DNA of 64,000 nucleotides from Streptomyces zagrosensis (GTDB lineage: Bacteria > Actinomycetota > Actinomycetes > Streptomycetales > Streptomycetaceae), in the NCBI RefSeq assembly GCF_014203645.1, contig NZ_JACHJL010000011.1, forward strand, positions 124,001 through 188,000. The letters are read 5' to 3'. Positions within the stretch are counted from its first letter, which is position 1, and every line of letters starts with the position of its first letter. Below are positions 23,925-33,016 of the stretch, in pieces. The translations under genes and the position numbers were made by a program. The notes beneath the pieces are model-generated. The model was not told where the DNA came from. It saw only the letters and a program-made list of their open reading frames with translations, and made no database searches.

Positions 23925-24296
23925 TTGCTGGCCTCCCATCGCGCCCAGGCCGCCGTGCTGCTTACGAGTGTGCCGGTCTTCCGGCGTCCCCGCCGCCCGG
24001 GCGCCATCCACGGGTGGTTGTCCAGGTTGTCGTCGGGAGTGAGAGCGTATGTCGCTCTTCTGCAATGTTCAACGGCTCGGCCTTGCCCCGGCCACACTCT
24101 TCGCGCATTTCCCTGGGTTCACAGCGGTGCCGTGGTGGGGCGCATCGGCGGTCGTACGCCCCCGCTTGGCCTGCGGCCGGATGACGGCACCGCATGCCAG
24201 TGGGTGCGTGGGGTTCGGTGCGGTACGGCGCGCGCCGGCGCAGTGCGGTGATGTGGGAGCCCCGTGGAGAACGTCGGGGTGTTGTCCGGCATGTGG
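23925..24296. other. Intergenic region without recognised features
   Basis: About 370 bp between the start of the SpoIIE phosphatase gene and the end of the DUF5954 gene, both on the minus strand. It must contain the phosphatase promoter. I find no repeat, strong hairpin or credible small gene in it. Confidence 0.4.
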
Positions 24297-25463
24297 TCAG
24301 CTCTTGTCGCGGCGGGCCGCCTTGTGTCGGGCCACCTCGGCCAACATCAGGTCGTGCAACCGCTGTGCGTCCTCGTCCAGTTCGATGGGGGCGTCGTCCG
24401 CGTTGCCGCCGTGGTGGTCGGCCCGCGTGGCGTCTTCGCCGTCGCCCTCGGTGCCGCTGTTCGCTCCTGGTGCGCTCGGGGTGCCTTTTTGCACCATTAC
24501 GGGGGGCTGCGGATCGTGGTCGGACGGGCGCGGGCCCTCGGGCCCATCGGGGCCGATTCGTACCAGACGCTCGACGCGCACCACCCGGAAGTGCCGTCCC
24601 ACGACGTTCAGTTCGTTGGCCCGGGTGGCGTCGAGGCGGTCTGCGGCGGCCGTGTACGGTGCCTTTTCTTCTTCACTCAGCCCCAGCCGCCACGGGATCA
24701 TCACCCGCAGGCTCATCGCCAGGCCGTCGCGTGCCTCTTGTGGTGTGGCCTCCACGCCGATGGAACCCGGCATCCAGCGCCCGGCCGTCCGCTCGGCCGT
24801 CATGAAGGTAGCGGGCAGCAGCACGCCACCGGGGTGGGTGTGGGAGGCGTGCACCAAGTCGTCACGGACGTCATCGGGCACAGCGCCCGTCTTGCACAGC
24901 AGAGAGAGAAGTTCGATCTTCAGCGCGCCCTGGGCTGCTGCGGTCGGCAGGGCCGGGTCGATGATGAACCCGACAGCGGGCTTGTCGGCTACGTGGCGCG
25001 ACTCCCCTACTTCGGCCGGGTCGGGGTCCGATGGACGCGGCGGCTCCGGGCCTTCGGGGCCGGAGCGGATGAAGCGCTCGGCTCGTACGACCCGGTAGCG
25101 CACGCCGAGGACGGTCAGCTCGTTCAGGGCTTCCCACTCCAGCCGCTCGGCCGCCTCCATGCACTGTGCTCGCCCGGCGGCGTCGCCGGCCTCGCCCACG
25201 CGCCGCCCTTGCCCGCGAAGGTGCGCGCCCATGTCGTCGCGGCTGTCCTGCGGCGCCAGGCCCGCGAACGAGTCGAGCATTTCCCACCCGCCCGTCTCGC
25301 ACTCCCGCGCCACACCGAATACCGGCCCGCCCAACCCAAGAAGGTCCGGATACGCCGTACGCGCCTGCCACGCCTCGACGTCCGCGACGGCCTCCACGGG
25401 CCCCTCCGGCCCGGCGACCTTGATCATCCGGTACGCGGGTACGTTCTCACCCATCTCCGCCAT
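24297..25463 (-). CDS. DUF5954 family protein
   Basis: A 388-residue protein matching the streptomycete family DUF5954 in pattern: AVADVEAWQARTAYPDL near the start, GPVFGVARECETGGWEMLD, PAVGFIIDPALPTAAAQGAL in the middle, and HPGGVLLPATFMTAERTAGR. It contains an internal duplication: YRVVRAERFIRSGPEGPEPP-RPSDPDP near residue 122 recurs as FRVVRVERLVRIGPDGPEGP-RPSDHDP near residue 291. The C-terminus is a hydrophilic Asp/Gly/Ala-rich linker and a final helix. No catalytic residues or membrane helices are evident. Function is unknown. It stands between the SpoIIE gene and a YihY-like membrane protein, all on the minus strand with sizeable gaps. Confidence 0.85.
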   Translation of the reverse strand: MAEMGENVPAYRMIKVAGPEGPVEAVADVEAWQARTAYPDLLGLGGPVFGVARECETGGWEMLDSFAGLAPQDSRDDMGAHLRGQGRRVGEAGDAAGRAQCMEAAERLEWEALNELTVLGVRYRVVRAERFIRSGPEGPEPPRPSDPDPAEVGESRHVADKPAVGFIIDPALPTAAAQGALKIELLSLLCKTGAVPDDVRDDLVHASHTHPGGVLLPATFMTAERTAGRWMPGSIGVEATPQEARDGLAMSLRVMIPWRLGLSEEEKAPYTAAADRLDATRANELNVVGRHFRVVRVERLVRIGPDGPEGPRPSDHDPQPPVMVQKGTPSAPGANSGTEGDGEDATRADHHGGNADDAPIELDEDAQRLHDLMLAEVARHKAARRDKS

Positions 25464-25507
25464 AGCCTCAGCATGCCCCCGCTACTCGGGCGTCGTACGG
25501 CAGATGT

Positions 25508-26512
25508 TCACAAGTGACCGTCGAGAGTGCGGTTGGGGTCGGACGGCGACCGGTCTTGAACGATGCGGCCAGGTTCCGGGCGGAAGCGCGTACGGGCATG
25601 GCGAGGCGCCATCGGTGCGGCACCGCGGGTGAGCTCCGCGTTGAACTGAGCTCCGGCCAGCAGGGCCAGGTTGGAGAGCCACAGCCACATCAGGAAGATG
25701 ACGGCACCCGCGAGGGAACCGTACAACTGGTCATAGGAGCCAAAGCGGGTGGCGTAGATGGTGAACCCCACCGATGTCACCAGCCACAACAGCACTGCCA
25801 GTAGTCCGCCAGGGGCGCTGCGCGACAGGCCCCGCGCGGCCTGCGGCCCGGATCGGAACAGCAGCAGGACCAGGCCGGTCACCAGGGCCAGGAGCAACGG
25901 CCACTTCAGGACGTTCCACGCGGTCAACGCCGCGCTGCCAACGCCGAGCAGTTGGCCCACCGCATGGGCCAGCGAACCGGTGATCATCAGCGCGGCGGCG
26001 GTGCACACCAAGAGGACCATCAGGAGCACGGCCGTGGCCAGGATGCGGGGGGCCGTGCGCCAAGCGGGGCGGTTGTCGCGCACCCCGTGCATGGCGTGCA
26101 AGGCACGGCGGAAGACCGCCAGATAGCTGGAGGCCGACCACAGGGCGCTCACGGTACCGACGACGGTGAGGGCCCAGGCCGCCGAGCGCTGGTGCGCCAT
26201 GTGCTCCAGCGAGGCGCGCACCGCGGTGCCAGACTCCGCCGGCGCGATGGCCGTGACCTGGTCGATCAGTTCCTCGGTCGCCGCCGGGCCGGCCAACCCG
26301 ATCAGGGAGACGGCGACCAGAAGGGCAGGCAGTAGGGCGAGCACCGCATAGTAGGTCAAGGCGGCGGCCCAGTCGGAGACGTCGTCGTCCCACATCGCGC
26401 GGGGAGTGGCGCCCAGCGCCGTCCGGCACCGCTCACGCCCGGGCAGCCCCCACCGACGGGCCAGACGGCCGGCCGGGCCCCGGGGGGACGGCGGGGCCGT
26501 CTCGTGCGTCAT
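25508..26512 (-). CDS. YihY/BrkB-like integral membrane protein
   Basis: A 334-residue membrane protein of the YihY/virulence factor BrkB family, older name ribonuclease BN. The family start region SDWAAALTYYAVLALLPALL lies near residue 45. It is followed by several helices (LATAVLLMVLLVCTAAALMI, LLLALVTGLVLLLF, LLAVLLWLVTSVGFTIY) and the conserved YDQLYGSLAGAVIFLMWLWL before a cytoplasmic Arg/Pro-rich tail. About six membrane segments are expected. The role is unsettled in the literature; transport or envelope function is usual speculation. ATG 26512 is preceded by AGGAG; an ATG 18 bases upstream with GAAGGA close by is an alternative. The longer frame adds 43 low-complexity residues. Confidence 0.87.
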   Translation of the reverse strand: MTHETAPPSPRGPAGRLARRWGLPGRERCRTALGATPRAMWDDDVSDWAAALTYYAVLALLPALLVAVSLIGLAGPAATEELIDQVTAIAPAESGTAVRASLEHMAHQRSAAWALTVVGTVSALWSASSYLAVFRRALHAMHGVRDNRPAWRTAPRILATAVLLMVLLVCTAAALMITGSLAHAVGQLLGVGSAALTAWNVLKWPLLLALVTGLVLLLFRSGPQAARGLSRSAPGGLLAVLLWLVTSVGFTIYATRFGSYDQLYGSLAGAVIFLMWLWLSNLALLAGAQFNAELTRGAAPMAPRHARTRFRPEPGRIVQDRSPSDPNRTLDGHL

Positions 26513-26802
26513 GGGGTTCTCGCTCCTCATCGTCCTTCGGATGCGCGCTGGCGCTGCGTTTGTCGGCTGTGGGGCTTGTCGGCTGCCGGCTCGGCACCCT
26601 GCTGGTGCGCACGGGCGTGCGGGCTCACGCTGTGCCCTCATACGCCTTCATATGCCTTCGCATGCGGGCTTGCGTGCGTGAGCTCGCACGGCCAGGCCGC
26701 CGACCCTATGCCGTCGCGCCGGGTGATCGCCGCGGTACGCCCGCACCAGCGGCTCGGCGTGCCGGCATGGCGTGAGCTGCTGAGAGGTACCCCGCCAAGC
26801 CG

Positions 26803-27234
26803 TTAGGTAACTGGCATGACGACGCAGATCTCCTTACCGCCGCTCGCGTAGGGAGTGATGATGACCTCCGAGGCCAGCCGGCAGATCAGTGGCCAGCCAT
26901 AGCCCCCAATCGATATCGGGTTGCTTGGGTCGCGTGGCCTGACAAAGGGCACCGCGTCACTGCGGTCACGGATCGCCAGGCGCAGCCCCTCGACATCGAA
27001 AACGGCCCAAAAGCCGGTGATGCCATCGCCGTGTCGGATCGCGTTGGTGGCCAACTCCGTGGTCACCAGCAGGGCGTCCGCCACGCTCATCTCGTCGGGC
27101 TTCGCTCCCCAGAGCTCACGAAAGTTCGCGTTCACCATGTCCTCGACATGGTGCCGCACATCACTGGCGCTCTGCGGATGGCTGAGCCGGCCCCTCAAAG
27201 GAGGCTTCAAGGAAAGATGCACCGTTGCGTTCAC
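26803..27234 (-). CDS. ATP-binding protein, anti-sigma (RsbW-like) type
   Basis: A 143-residue GHKL ATPase domain protein. The N-box is ALLVTTELATNAIRHGDG, and a degenerate G-box region SIGGYGWPLICRLASEVIIT follows. Stand-alone proteins of this size in Streptomyces act as serine kinases that bind and release sigma factors or anti-anti-sigma factors. It is divergent from a SigB/F/G-type sigma factor gene starting 267 bp away, so it is a candidate regulator of that factor. This is inference, because most anti-sigma genes of this type are co-directional with their sigma. No anti-anti-sigma (STAS) gene is seen nearby. Confidence 0.82.
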   Translation of the reverse strand: MNATVHLSLKPPLRGRLSHPQSASDVRHHVEDMVNANFRELWGAKPDEMSVADALLVTTELATNAIRHGDGITGFWAVFDVEGLRLAIRDRSDAVPFVRPRDPSNPISIGGYGWPLICRLASEVIITPYASGGKEICVVMPVT

Positions 27235-27412
27235 ACCGCTTCACCCCGTACTGACGCGTTGTCTCCCGTCTCCCTGCGGCTGCCCACATTCGTGCACCGC
27301 AAGCGGCCGAATTCCGGGGGCCTGACATGGCGTGAAGCCGTTGGACCGCTGGTGCGGCCGATGTGGCCGACCGCTCCTACCGGGCCCGTTGCCATCCGTT
27401 TCAGATTGAGGT

Positions 27413-27437
27413 GCATGAGTTCGCTACGCGCGGGTAG
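27413..27437 (+). promoter_or_regulatory. Putative stress-sigma promoter before the sigma gene
   Basis: GCAT, 15 bases, GGGTAG, a near match to the SigB-type consensus GNNT-N14-16-GGGTAY. It ends 63 bp before the sigma factor start. If real, the sigma factor would transcribe its own gene, as is common for this group. Confidence 0.45.
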
Positions 27438-27500
27438 ACGGTGCTCCGTTGCCGAGAACGGCAGCTAGCAACAGCGGAGCAGCGGATTTTGGGGAGGCTG

Positions 27501-28400
27501 ATGACGGTGCAGGTCATGTCCAAGGCGACAGGTACGGCAACGAAGCAGACCAAGGGATCGCTGGTGGCCAGCGAGACCGTGACTGAGCCCGGCACCCAAC
27601 TGCCGGCGCTAGCCGAGCCGCACAAGCTCGCGCCCAAGGACGCCAGGTCGCTTTCCAAGCTGTTCTTCGACCGGCTGACCGTCCTCGAAGAGGGCACCCA
27701 CGAGTACCAGTACGCGCGCAATACGCTCATTGAGATCAATATGTCGCTGGTGCGCTATGTCGCCCGGAGATTTCGCCACCGCGCCGATGAGATGGAAGAC
27801 ATCGTTCAGGTCGGCATGATCGGTCTGATCAAGGCCATCGACCGGTTTGAGCTGTCCCGCGAGGTGGAGTTTCCCACCTTCGCCGTGCCGTACATCGTCG
27901 GTGAGATCAAGCGGTTCTTCCGCGACACCACGTGGGCCGTGCACGTCCCGCGCCGGCTCCAAGAGGCGCGCGTCGAACTGGCCAAGGCCTCGGAGGAACT
28001 GAGCGGCCGGCTGGGGCGCTCGCCCACGGTCAGCGAGCTGGCCGAGGTGCTGAAGATGAGCGAGGACGAGGTGATCGAGGCCCGGGTGGCGGCCAACGGC
28101 TACCACTCCTCGTCCCTGGACGCCGCCATCAATGGCGATGACCAGGACAGTGCTGCGGCCCTCTCCGACTTCATCGGTGAAGAAGACCCGTCCATAGAGC
28201 TGATCGAGGACTTCCAGTCGCTGGCCCCGCTCATCGCCGACCTCGACGAGCGTGAGCGACGCATTTTGCATCTGCGGTTTGTTGAGGAGCTGACACAGGC
28301 GCAGATCGGTGAGCAACTCGGCATCTCACAAATGCATGTTTCCCGGCTGCTTTCGCGCGTCATCGCCCGCCTGCACCGCGGACTCCTGACCTCGCGCTAA
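27501..28400 (+). CDS. SigB/SigF/SigG-family RNA polymerase sigma factor (group 3)
   Basis: A 299-residue sigma factor. Region 2 reads NMSLVRYVARRFRHRADEME, DIVQVGMIGLIKAIDRFEL and FPTFAVPYIVGEIKRFFRDT. Region 3 contains VPRRLQEARVELAKASEELS. Region 4 reads LDERERRILHLRFVEELTQA and IGEQLGISQMHVSRLLSRV. This is the general, osmotic or morphological stress group. The ATG at 27501 follows GGGGAGG but with only three bases between, so the GTG at 27507, nine bases from the ribosome site, may be the true start. The first 60 residues are Thr/Lys-rich and variable. A divergent RsbW-like gene may control it, and a stress-type promoter is seen upstream. Confidence 0.93.
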   Translation: MTVQVMSKATGTATKQTKGSLVASETVTEPGTQLPALAEPHKLAPKDARSLSKLFFDRLTVLEEGTHEYQYARNTLIEINMSLVRYVARRFRHRADEMEDIVQVGMIGLIKAIDRFELSREVEFPTFAVPYIVGEIKRFFRDTTWAVHVPRRLQEARVELAKASEELSGRLGRSPTVSELAEVLKMSEDEVIEARVAANGYHSSSLDAAINGDDQDSAAALSDFIGEEDPSIELIEDFQSLAPLIADLDERERRILHLRFVEELTQAQIGEQLGISQMHVSRLLSRVIARLHRGLLTSR

Positions 28401-28455
28401 CGCTCACTTCTTCGCCAGGCCCTGACTGTTTTCCCAGGACCCACGGCCCACGCAC

Positions 28456-28486
28456 CGGCCCCCGGCCTCACCACCGCCGGGGGCCG
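28456..28486 (+). terminator. Terminator of the sigma factor gene
   Basis: Perfect 11-bp stem CGGCCCCCGGC / GCCGGGGGCCG with a 9-base loop. Flanking CCACGG (28441) and CCGTGG (28495) can extend the structure. It lies 55 bp after the sigma stop codon. Confidence 0.82.
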
Positions 28487-28500
28487 CGCCATGTCCGTGG

Positions 28501-28552
28501 CCCGTAGTCCGTGCCTGTACTCCGCGCCCGCAGTCCGTGCCCGCAGCCAGCG
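28501..28552. repeat. 13-bp tandem repeat, four units
   Basis: Four exact-length units follow each other: CCCGTAGTCCGTG, CCTGTACTCCGCG, CCCGCAGTCCGTG, CCCGCAGCCAGCG. The array lies between the sigma terminator and the riboswitch, with no coding frame. Confidence 0.8.
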
Positions 28553-28671
28553 CCTGACCGGTGACCGTGCCCACACAGCTCGCGCGTGGCCCGCGGCCCA
28601 TGATCCGTAAACGTGTCTCATTGCACCATCCACGGCCTGAACACCCGTGTCCCACGCGGGAGAGAGCCCGT

Positions 28672-28876
28672 AGGCTGGCTGGTGCAGTCGGTTCGCCCTG
28701 TCGGCCAGACAGGCGCGTCGTAAGAGGGAACCCGGTGGGAAACCGGGACTGCCCCGCAGCGGTGAACGGGAACGACAGTCGTCATACGCACTGGACCCGA
28801 TCGGGTCTGGGAAGCGACGGCCAGTAGGAGTCTGCTCGGCAGACGAGCCCGTAAGTCCGAAGACCTGCCGCTGCCC
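28672..28876 (+). promoter_or_regulatory. Cobalamin (adenosylcobalamin) riboswitch
   Basis: A complete B12-riboswitch pattern lies upstream of metE. In order it shows TAAGAGGGAACCCGGTG at 28731, the paired AAACCGGGACTGCCCCGCAG, then GGGAAGCGACGGCCAGTAGG near 28808, and the B12 box GCCCGTAAGTCCGAAGACCT at 28847. The spacing and order match the class. In actinobacteria this element turns off cobalamin-independent methionine synthase when coenzyme B12 is available, which fits the gene that follows about 170 bp downstream. The exact 5' border is approximate. Confidence 0.95.
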
Positions 28877-29045
28877 GTGTGCGACCAGTGCGCACGGAGA
28901 TCCCGGTGACCGCGCGGGCGGATCGGCATGCAGATCGAGCGGGCAGGCGCGACGCACATCGCGACGGACCCCGCTGGGTCCGCTGTCCCTTCGCGTCTTC
29001 GGCCCGGCCCGGGGTCTAGGAACAACACTCGCGAAGGAGAGTTCC

Positions 29046-31370
29046 GTGACCCGCAAGTCCGCAGCCGCGGCAGCCCGTGCCACCGTGTACGGCTACCCCC
29101 GACAGGGCCAAAACCGAGAGCTGAAGAAGGCCGTCGAGGGCTATTGGAAGGGCCGGGTCAGCGCCGCCGCCCTTCGGGACACCGCCGCCGAGCTGCGCCG
29201 CGGCAACTGGCAGCAGCTTGCCGAAGCCGGCATCCACGAGGTGCCGACCGGCGACTTCTCGTACTACGACCATGTCCTGGACACCAGCGTGATGGTCGGT
29301 GCCATACCCGCCAGGCACCGCGCCGCCGTCGAGGCGGATGCGCTGGACGGCTACTTCGCCATGGCCCGCGGCACCCAGGAGAACGCGCCGCTGGAGATGA
29401 CCAAGTGGTTCGACACCAACTATCACTACCTGGTGCCCGAACTCGGGCCCCACACGGTCTTCGCCCCCCATTCCGGCAAGCAGGTCGCCGAACTGACGGA
29501 GGCCATCGCCCTTGGCCGCACCGCCCGCCCGGTGCTGCTTGGCCCCCTCAGTTATCTGCTGCTGGCCAAGCCAGCACCGGGGGTGGCCGCTGACTTCGTG
29601 CCGCTGACGCTGCTCGACCGGCTGCTGCCGGTGTACGCCGAGGTCCTGGCGGACCTACGGGCCGCCGGCGCGCAGTGGGTTCAGCTGGATGAGCCCGCCC
29701 TGGTCCAGGACCGCACCGCGGCCGAGCTCGGCGCCGCCGCCCGCGCCTACCGTGGCCTCGGCGCGCTTGGCGACCGCCCGAAGCTGCTGGTCGCCTCGTA
29801 CTTCGATCGGCTGGGCGAGGCGCTTCCGGTGCTCGCCGGGGCCCCGGTGGACGGGCTCGCGCTGGACTTCACCGGGCCGGCCGCCGCCAACCTCAACGAC
29901 CTCGCGGCGGCCGGCGGTCTGTCGGGCAAGCGGCTGGTGGCCGGGGTCGTGGACGGCCGCAACATCTGGATCAACGACTTCGAGAAGTCACTGGCCACCT
30001 TGGGCACCCTGCTCGGACTCGCCGACCAGGTCGATGTGGCGGCCTCCTGCTCGCTGCTGCACGTGCCACTTGACGCCACCGCCGAGCGGGACATCGATCC
30101 ACAGATCGCCCGCTGGCTCGCCTTCGCCCGGCAAAAGGCCGCCGAGGTCGTGACGCTCGCCCGTGGCCTCACGGACGGCACCGACACGATCGCCGCCCAA
30201 CTCGCCGCCAACCGGGCCGACCTGGCATCTCGCGCCGGTTCCGCGCTCACCCACGATCCGGCGGTACGGGCCAGGGCGGCTGCCGTCACCGATGCGGACG
30301 GCCGCCGCTCGCAGCCGTATGCCCAGCGCGTGCCGGCCCAACGCGCCCTCCTGGGGCTGCCGCTGCTGCCGACGACCACCATCGGCTCGTTTCCGCAGAC
30401 CGCCCAGTTGCGTACGGCCCGCGCCGACCTGCGCGCCGGGCGCATCGACACGGCGGCGTACGAGGAACGCATCGAGGCCGAGATCCGTGCGGTCCTCTCC
30501 TTCCAGGAAAAGGCCGGCATCGACGTCCTCGTACACGGCGAGCCCGAACGCAACGACATGGTGCAGTATTTCGCCGAGCAACTGACCGGCTACCTCGCCA
30601 CCCAGCACGGCTGGGTTCAGTCGTACGGCACGCGCTATGTCCGCCCGCCGGTGCTGGCCGGCGACATCTCACGGCCCGGGCCGATGACGGTGCGTTGGAC
30701 CCAGTACGCCCAGGCCCACTGCGACCGCCCGGTCAAGGGCATGTTGACCGGGCCCGTGACCATGCTCGCCTGGTCCTTCGTCCGCGACGACCAGCCGCTG
30801 GCCGAGACCGCCCGGCAGGTCGCGCTCGCGCTGCGCGATGAGGTCGGCGACCTGGAGGCGGCGGGCACCTCGGTCATCCAGGTGGATGAGCCCGCGCTCC
30901 GCGAGACCCTGCCGCTACGCGCCGCCGGCCACGCCGGCTATCTGGCCTGGGCCACCGAGGCGTTCCGGCTCAGCACCAGCGGGGTGCGTCCGGACACCCA
31001 GATCCACACCCATATGTGCTACGCGGAGTTCGGCGACATTCTGGCGGCCATCGACGCCATCGACGCGGACGTCATCAGCCTGGAGGCTGCCCGCTCCCAC
31101 ATGCAGGTCGCGGACGAACTCGCCACCGCCGGCTACCCGCGCGAAGTGGGCCCTGGCGTCTACGACATCCACTCCCCCCGAGTGCCGGACACCGCCGAGG
31201 TCATCCGGCTGCTGCGCAAGGGTCTTGAGGCCATCCCGGCCGAACGGTTGTGGGTCAACCCCGACTGCGGTTTGAAGACCCGAGGCTGGCCGGAGACCAG
31301 GCAGTCGCTGGAGAACCTGGTGGCGGCGGCACGGGAGGTGCGGGCGAACCTGTCGGCCGCCGAGTCCTGA
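29046..31370 (+). CDS. metE: Cobalamin-independent methionine synthase
   Basis: A 774-residue 5-methyltetrahydropteroyltriglutamate-homocysteine methyltransferase, the final step of methionine synthesis without B12. The two-barrel architecture is full length. Zinc and homocysteine ligands are visible as His656 and Cys658 in HTHMCYAEF and Cys741 in NPDCGLKTRGW. Other family motifs are TTIGSFPQTAQLR, VHGEPERNDMVQYFAEQL, GMLTGPVTMLAWSFVRDDQ and IQVDEPALRETLPLR. The GTG at 29046 has GAAGGAGA upstream. The cobalamin riboswitch in its leader shows regulation by B12, implying that the organism also has a B12-dependent MetH elsewhere. Confidence 0.98.
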   Translation: MTRKSAAAAARATVYGYPRQGQNRELKKAVEGYWKGRVSAAALRDTAAELRRGNWQQLAEAGIHEVPTGDFSYYDHVLDTSVMVGAIPARHRAAVEADALDGYFAMARGTQENAPLEMTKWFDTNYHYLVPELGPHTVFAPHSGKQVAELTEAIALGRTARPVLLGPLSYLLLAKPAPGVAADFVPLTLLDRLLPVYAEVLADLRAAGAQWVQLDEPALVQDRTAAELGAAARAYRGLGALGDRPKLLVASYFDRLGEALPVLAGAPVDGLALDFTGPAAANLNDLAAAGGLSGKRLVAGVVDGRNIWINDFEKSLATLGTLLGLADQVDVAASCSLLHVPLDATAERDIDPQIARWLAFARQKAAEVVTLARGLTDGTDTIAAQLAANRADLASRAGSALTHDPAVRARAAAVTDADGRRSQPYAQRVPAQRALLGLPLLPTTTIGSFPQTAQLRTARADLRAGRIDTAAYEERIEAEIRAVLSFQEKAGIDVLVHGEPERNDMVQYFAEQLTGYLATQHGWVQSYGTRYVRPPVLAGDISRPGPMTVRWTQYAQAHCDRPVKGMLTGPVTMLAWSFVRDDQPLAETARQVALALRDEVGDLEAAGTSVIQVDEPALRETLPLRAAGHAGYLAWATEAFRLSTSGVRPDTQIHTHMCYAEFGDILAAIDAIDADVISLEAARSHMQVADELATAGYPREVGPGVYDIHSPRVPDTAEVIRLLRKGLEAIPAERLWVNPDCGLKTRGWPETRQSLENLVAAAREVRANLSAAES

Positions 31371-31773
31371 CGTGTCCTTCGCCACTGCCTAGCTGAGCTG
31401 GTCTGAGCTCGGTTGAGCCGATGTACCGGTGTACCGATGTACCGATGGTGTCGGCGAGGCTGGGGGTGTTCGGCGGGGCTGCGGCTGCGGTCCAGGCGCT
31501 GCCCCAGCCCCGCCGGAACCAGGCCGACCGTAAATGCGTAAAGCAGACAAAGAAGAAAAAGCAGGAATAGCAGAGGAAACGCGGCGGTCAGGGCGCCGGC
31601 GTCAGCGTCGTGTGCGCTCCGAGATGACGGGTAGGCGCCTTTTCGTCCGCGTCTTCCCTATCTTCCGCAATGGCTGTCACAAAGACGTTACGGAGATCTC
31701 CGGGCGAATGGGCAACCGCCGCTCCCGGTAACTCCTCTTTCCCCCTGACCGCCAGCGCACGGAGGAACCCGCC
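31371..31773. other. Intergenic region before the L,D-transpeptidase
   Basis: About 400 bp without a credible gene. At 31420-31443 there is an 8-bp tandem repeat of GATGTACC in three copies, the middle one with a single change. A short basic open frame near 31534-31731 has poor codon bias and no family resemblance, so it is not called. The promoter and leader of the transpeptidase must lie in the last 200 bp. Confidence 0.45.
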
Positions 31774-32976
31774 ATGCTTCACACCCGCCGCCCTCAGCAC
31801 CGCGTTTCACCCCAGGCCCGCCGCCGCGTGGCCCTCGCAGGCACGGCCGCGCTGGCTGCCGCGGCGCTCACCGCCTGCTCCAGCGCGGGGGCCGACGCCG
31901 CATCGGACAAGCCCGCCACCGTCAAGGTCAACCTCGCGGGCACGAAGGCCAAGGCGGGCGAGCAGGTCAAGGTCACGGCCCACAACGGAAAGCTGACCGA
32001 GGTGACGGTCACCGACGACAAGGGTGGCAAGCTGCCCGGCCAGCTGTCCGATGACGGCAGCGCATGGGCATCGGAGCGTAAGACGGCGCCCGGCGCCAAG
32101 TACACCGTCACCTCGCACTCCAAGGGCGAAGGCGGCGCCAAGGACTCCGTGACCTCCTCGTTCAGCACCGTCGCCGCCGACAAGGTCAACAAGCTGGACT
32201 GGCGGCCCGGTGCGGGTTCCACGGTCGGCGTCGCACAGCCCCTCTCGGTGGTCTTCGACCATCCGGTGAAGAACAAGGCCGAGGTGGAGAAGCAGCTCAA
32301 GGTGAAGACGTCGAACAACACCGAGGGCTCGTGGGGCTGGATGCAGGACTGGTCCGGCAAGGACCGGGTGGACTGGCGGCCCAAGGACTACTGGCAGCCG
32401 GGCACCAAGGTGAAGCTGTCGGCGCAGCTCAAGGGCGTGAACTCGGGCACGGGCGGCGGCTGGTTCGTCCGTGACTACGCAACCGACTTCACCATAGGCG
32501 ACCGTCAGGTAGTCAGCGTGGACCTCGACGCCAAGCAGCTCACGCTGACTCGTAACGGCCAGCAGGTGCAGTCGATTCCGGTCTCCGGTGGCACTCCCGG
32601 CGGCGAAAAGGCGTCTTGGCGGGGCACCACGGTGCTCATGTCCAAGGAGGGCACCATCAACATGAACTCCGAGACGGTGGGCCTCGGCAATACGTACGAC
32701 AAGATGGTGGACTACTCGATGCGGCTGAGCTGGTCGGGCACCTACGCGCACGCCGCGCCATGGAACACCGCCTTCTTCGGCAACACCAACCACAGCTCCG
32801 GTTGCATCGGCATGAGTAATGCCCATGCCGCTTCGCTCTACGGTGCGGTGCGGGTCGGCGACCCGTTCGAGATCAAGGGCCAGGAAACCAAGGGGCTGAT
32901 CGCCCCCAACAACGGGTTCGGCGAGTGGAACCTGAGCTGGGGCGATTGGCAGGCCAAGAGCGCCCTGCACGGCTGA
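31774..32976 (+). CDS. L,D-transpeptidase lipoprotein (Ig-like / YkuD domains)
   Basis: A 400-residue exported enzyme that forms 3-3 cross-links in peptidoglycan. A signal peptide ends in the lipobox LTAC with Cys35 as the lipid attachment site. Residues about 45-240 form two Ig-like domains (VDWRPKDYWQPGTKVKLSAQ is typical of the second). The C-terminal YkuD catalytic domain holds His326 in YAHAAPW and the nucleophile Cys344 in NHSSGCIGMSNAHA, followed by the conserved Arg/Val region VRVGDPFEI. Domain order matches mycobacterial LdtMt2-type enzymes. The ATG is preceded by GGAGGA. A very strong terminator follows, so the gene is transcribed alone. Confidence 0.95.
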   Translation: MLHTRRPQHRVSPQARRRVALAGTAALAAAALTACSSAGADAASDKPATVKVNLAGTKAKAGEQVKVTAHNGKLTEVTVTDDKGGKLPGQLSDDGSAWASERKTAPGAKYTVTSHSKGEGGAKDSVTSSFSTVAADKVNKLDWRPGAGSTVGVAQPLSVVFDHPVKNKAEVEKQLKVKTSNNTEGSWGWMQDWSGKDRVDWRPKDYWQPGTKVKLSAQLKGVNSGTGGGWFVRDYATDFTIGDRQVVSVDLDAKQLTLTRNGQQVQSIPVSGGTPGGEKASWRGTTVLMSKEGTINMNSETVGLGNTYDKMVDYSMRLSWSGTYAHAAPWNTAFFGNTNHSSGCIGMSNAHAASLYGAVRVGDPFEIKGQETKGLIAPNNGFGEWNLSWGDWQAKSALHG

Positions 32977-33016
32977 GGCTCCCCCGGCCACTGTCCGTCC
33001 CTAGCGGACGGGCGCG

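Noticed and set aside
23019..24251. Plus-strand 410-codon frame over the SpoIIE gene
   Set aside because: Antisense to clear phosphatase and GAF motifs; low-complexity translation.
28672..29045. Possible small gene (frame at 28928) inside the metE leader
   Set aside because: The region is accounted for by the cobalamin riboswitch and its expression platform; the frame continues into metE out of frame.
31534..31731. Short basic frame before the L,D-transpeptidase
   Set aside because: No ribosome site or family match; lies in the leader/promoter region.
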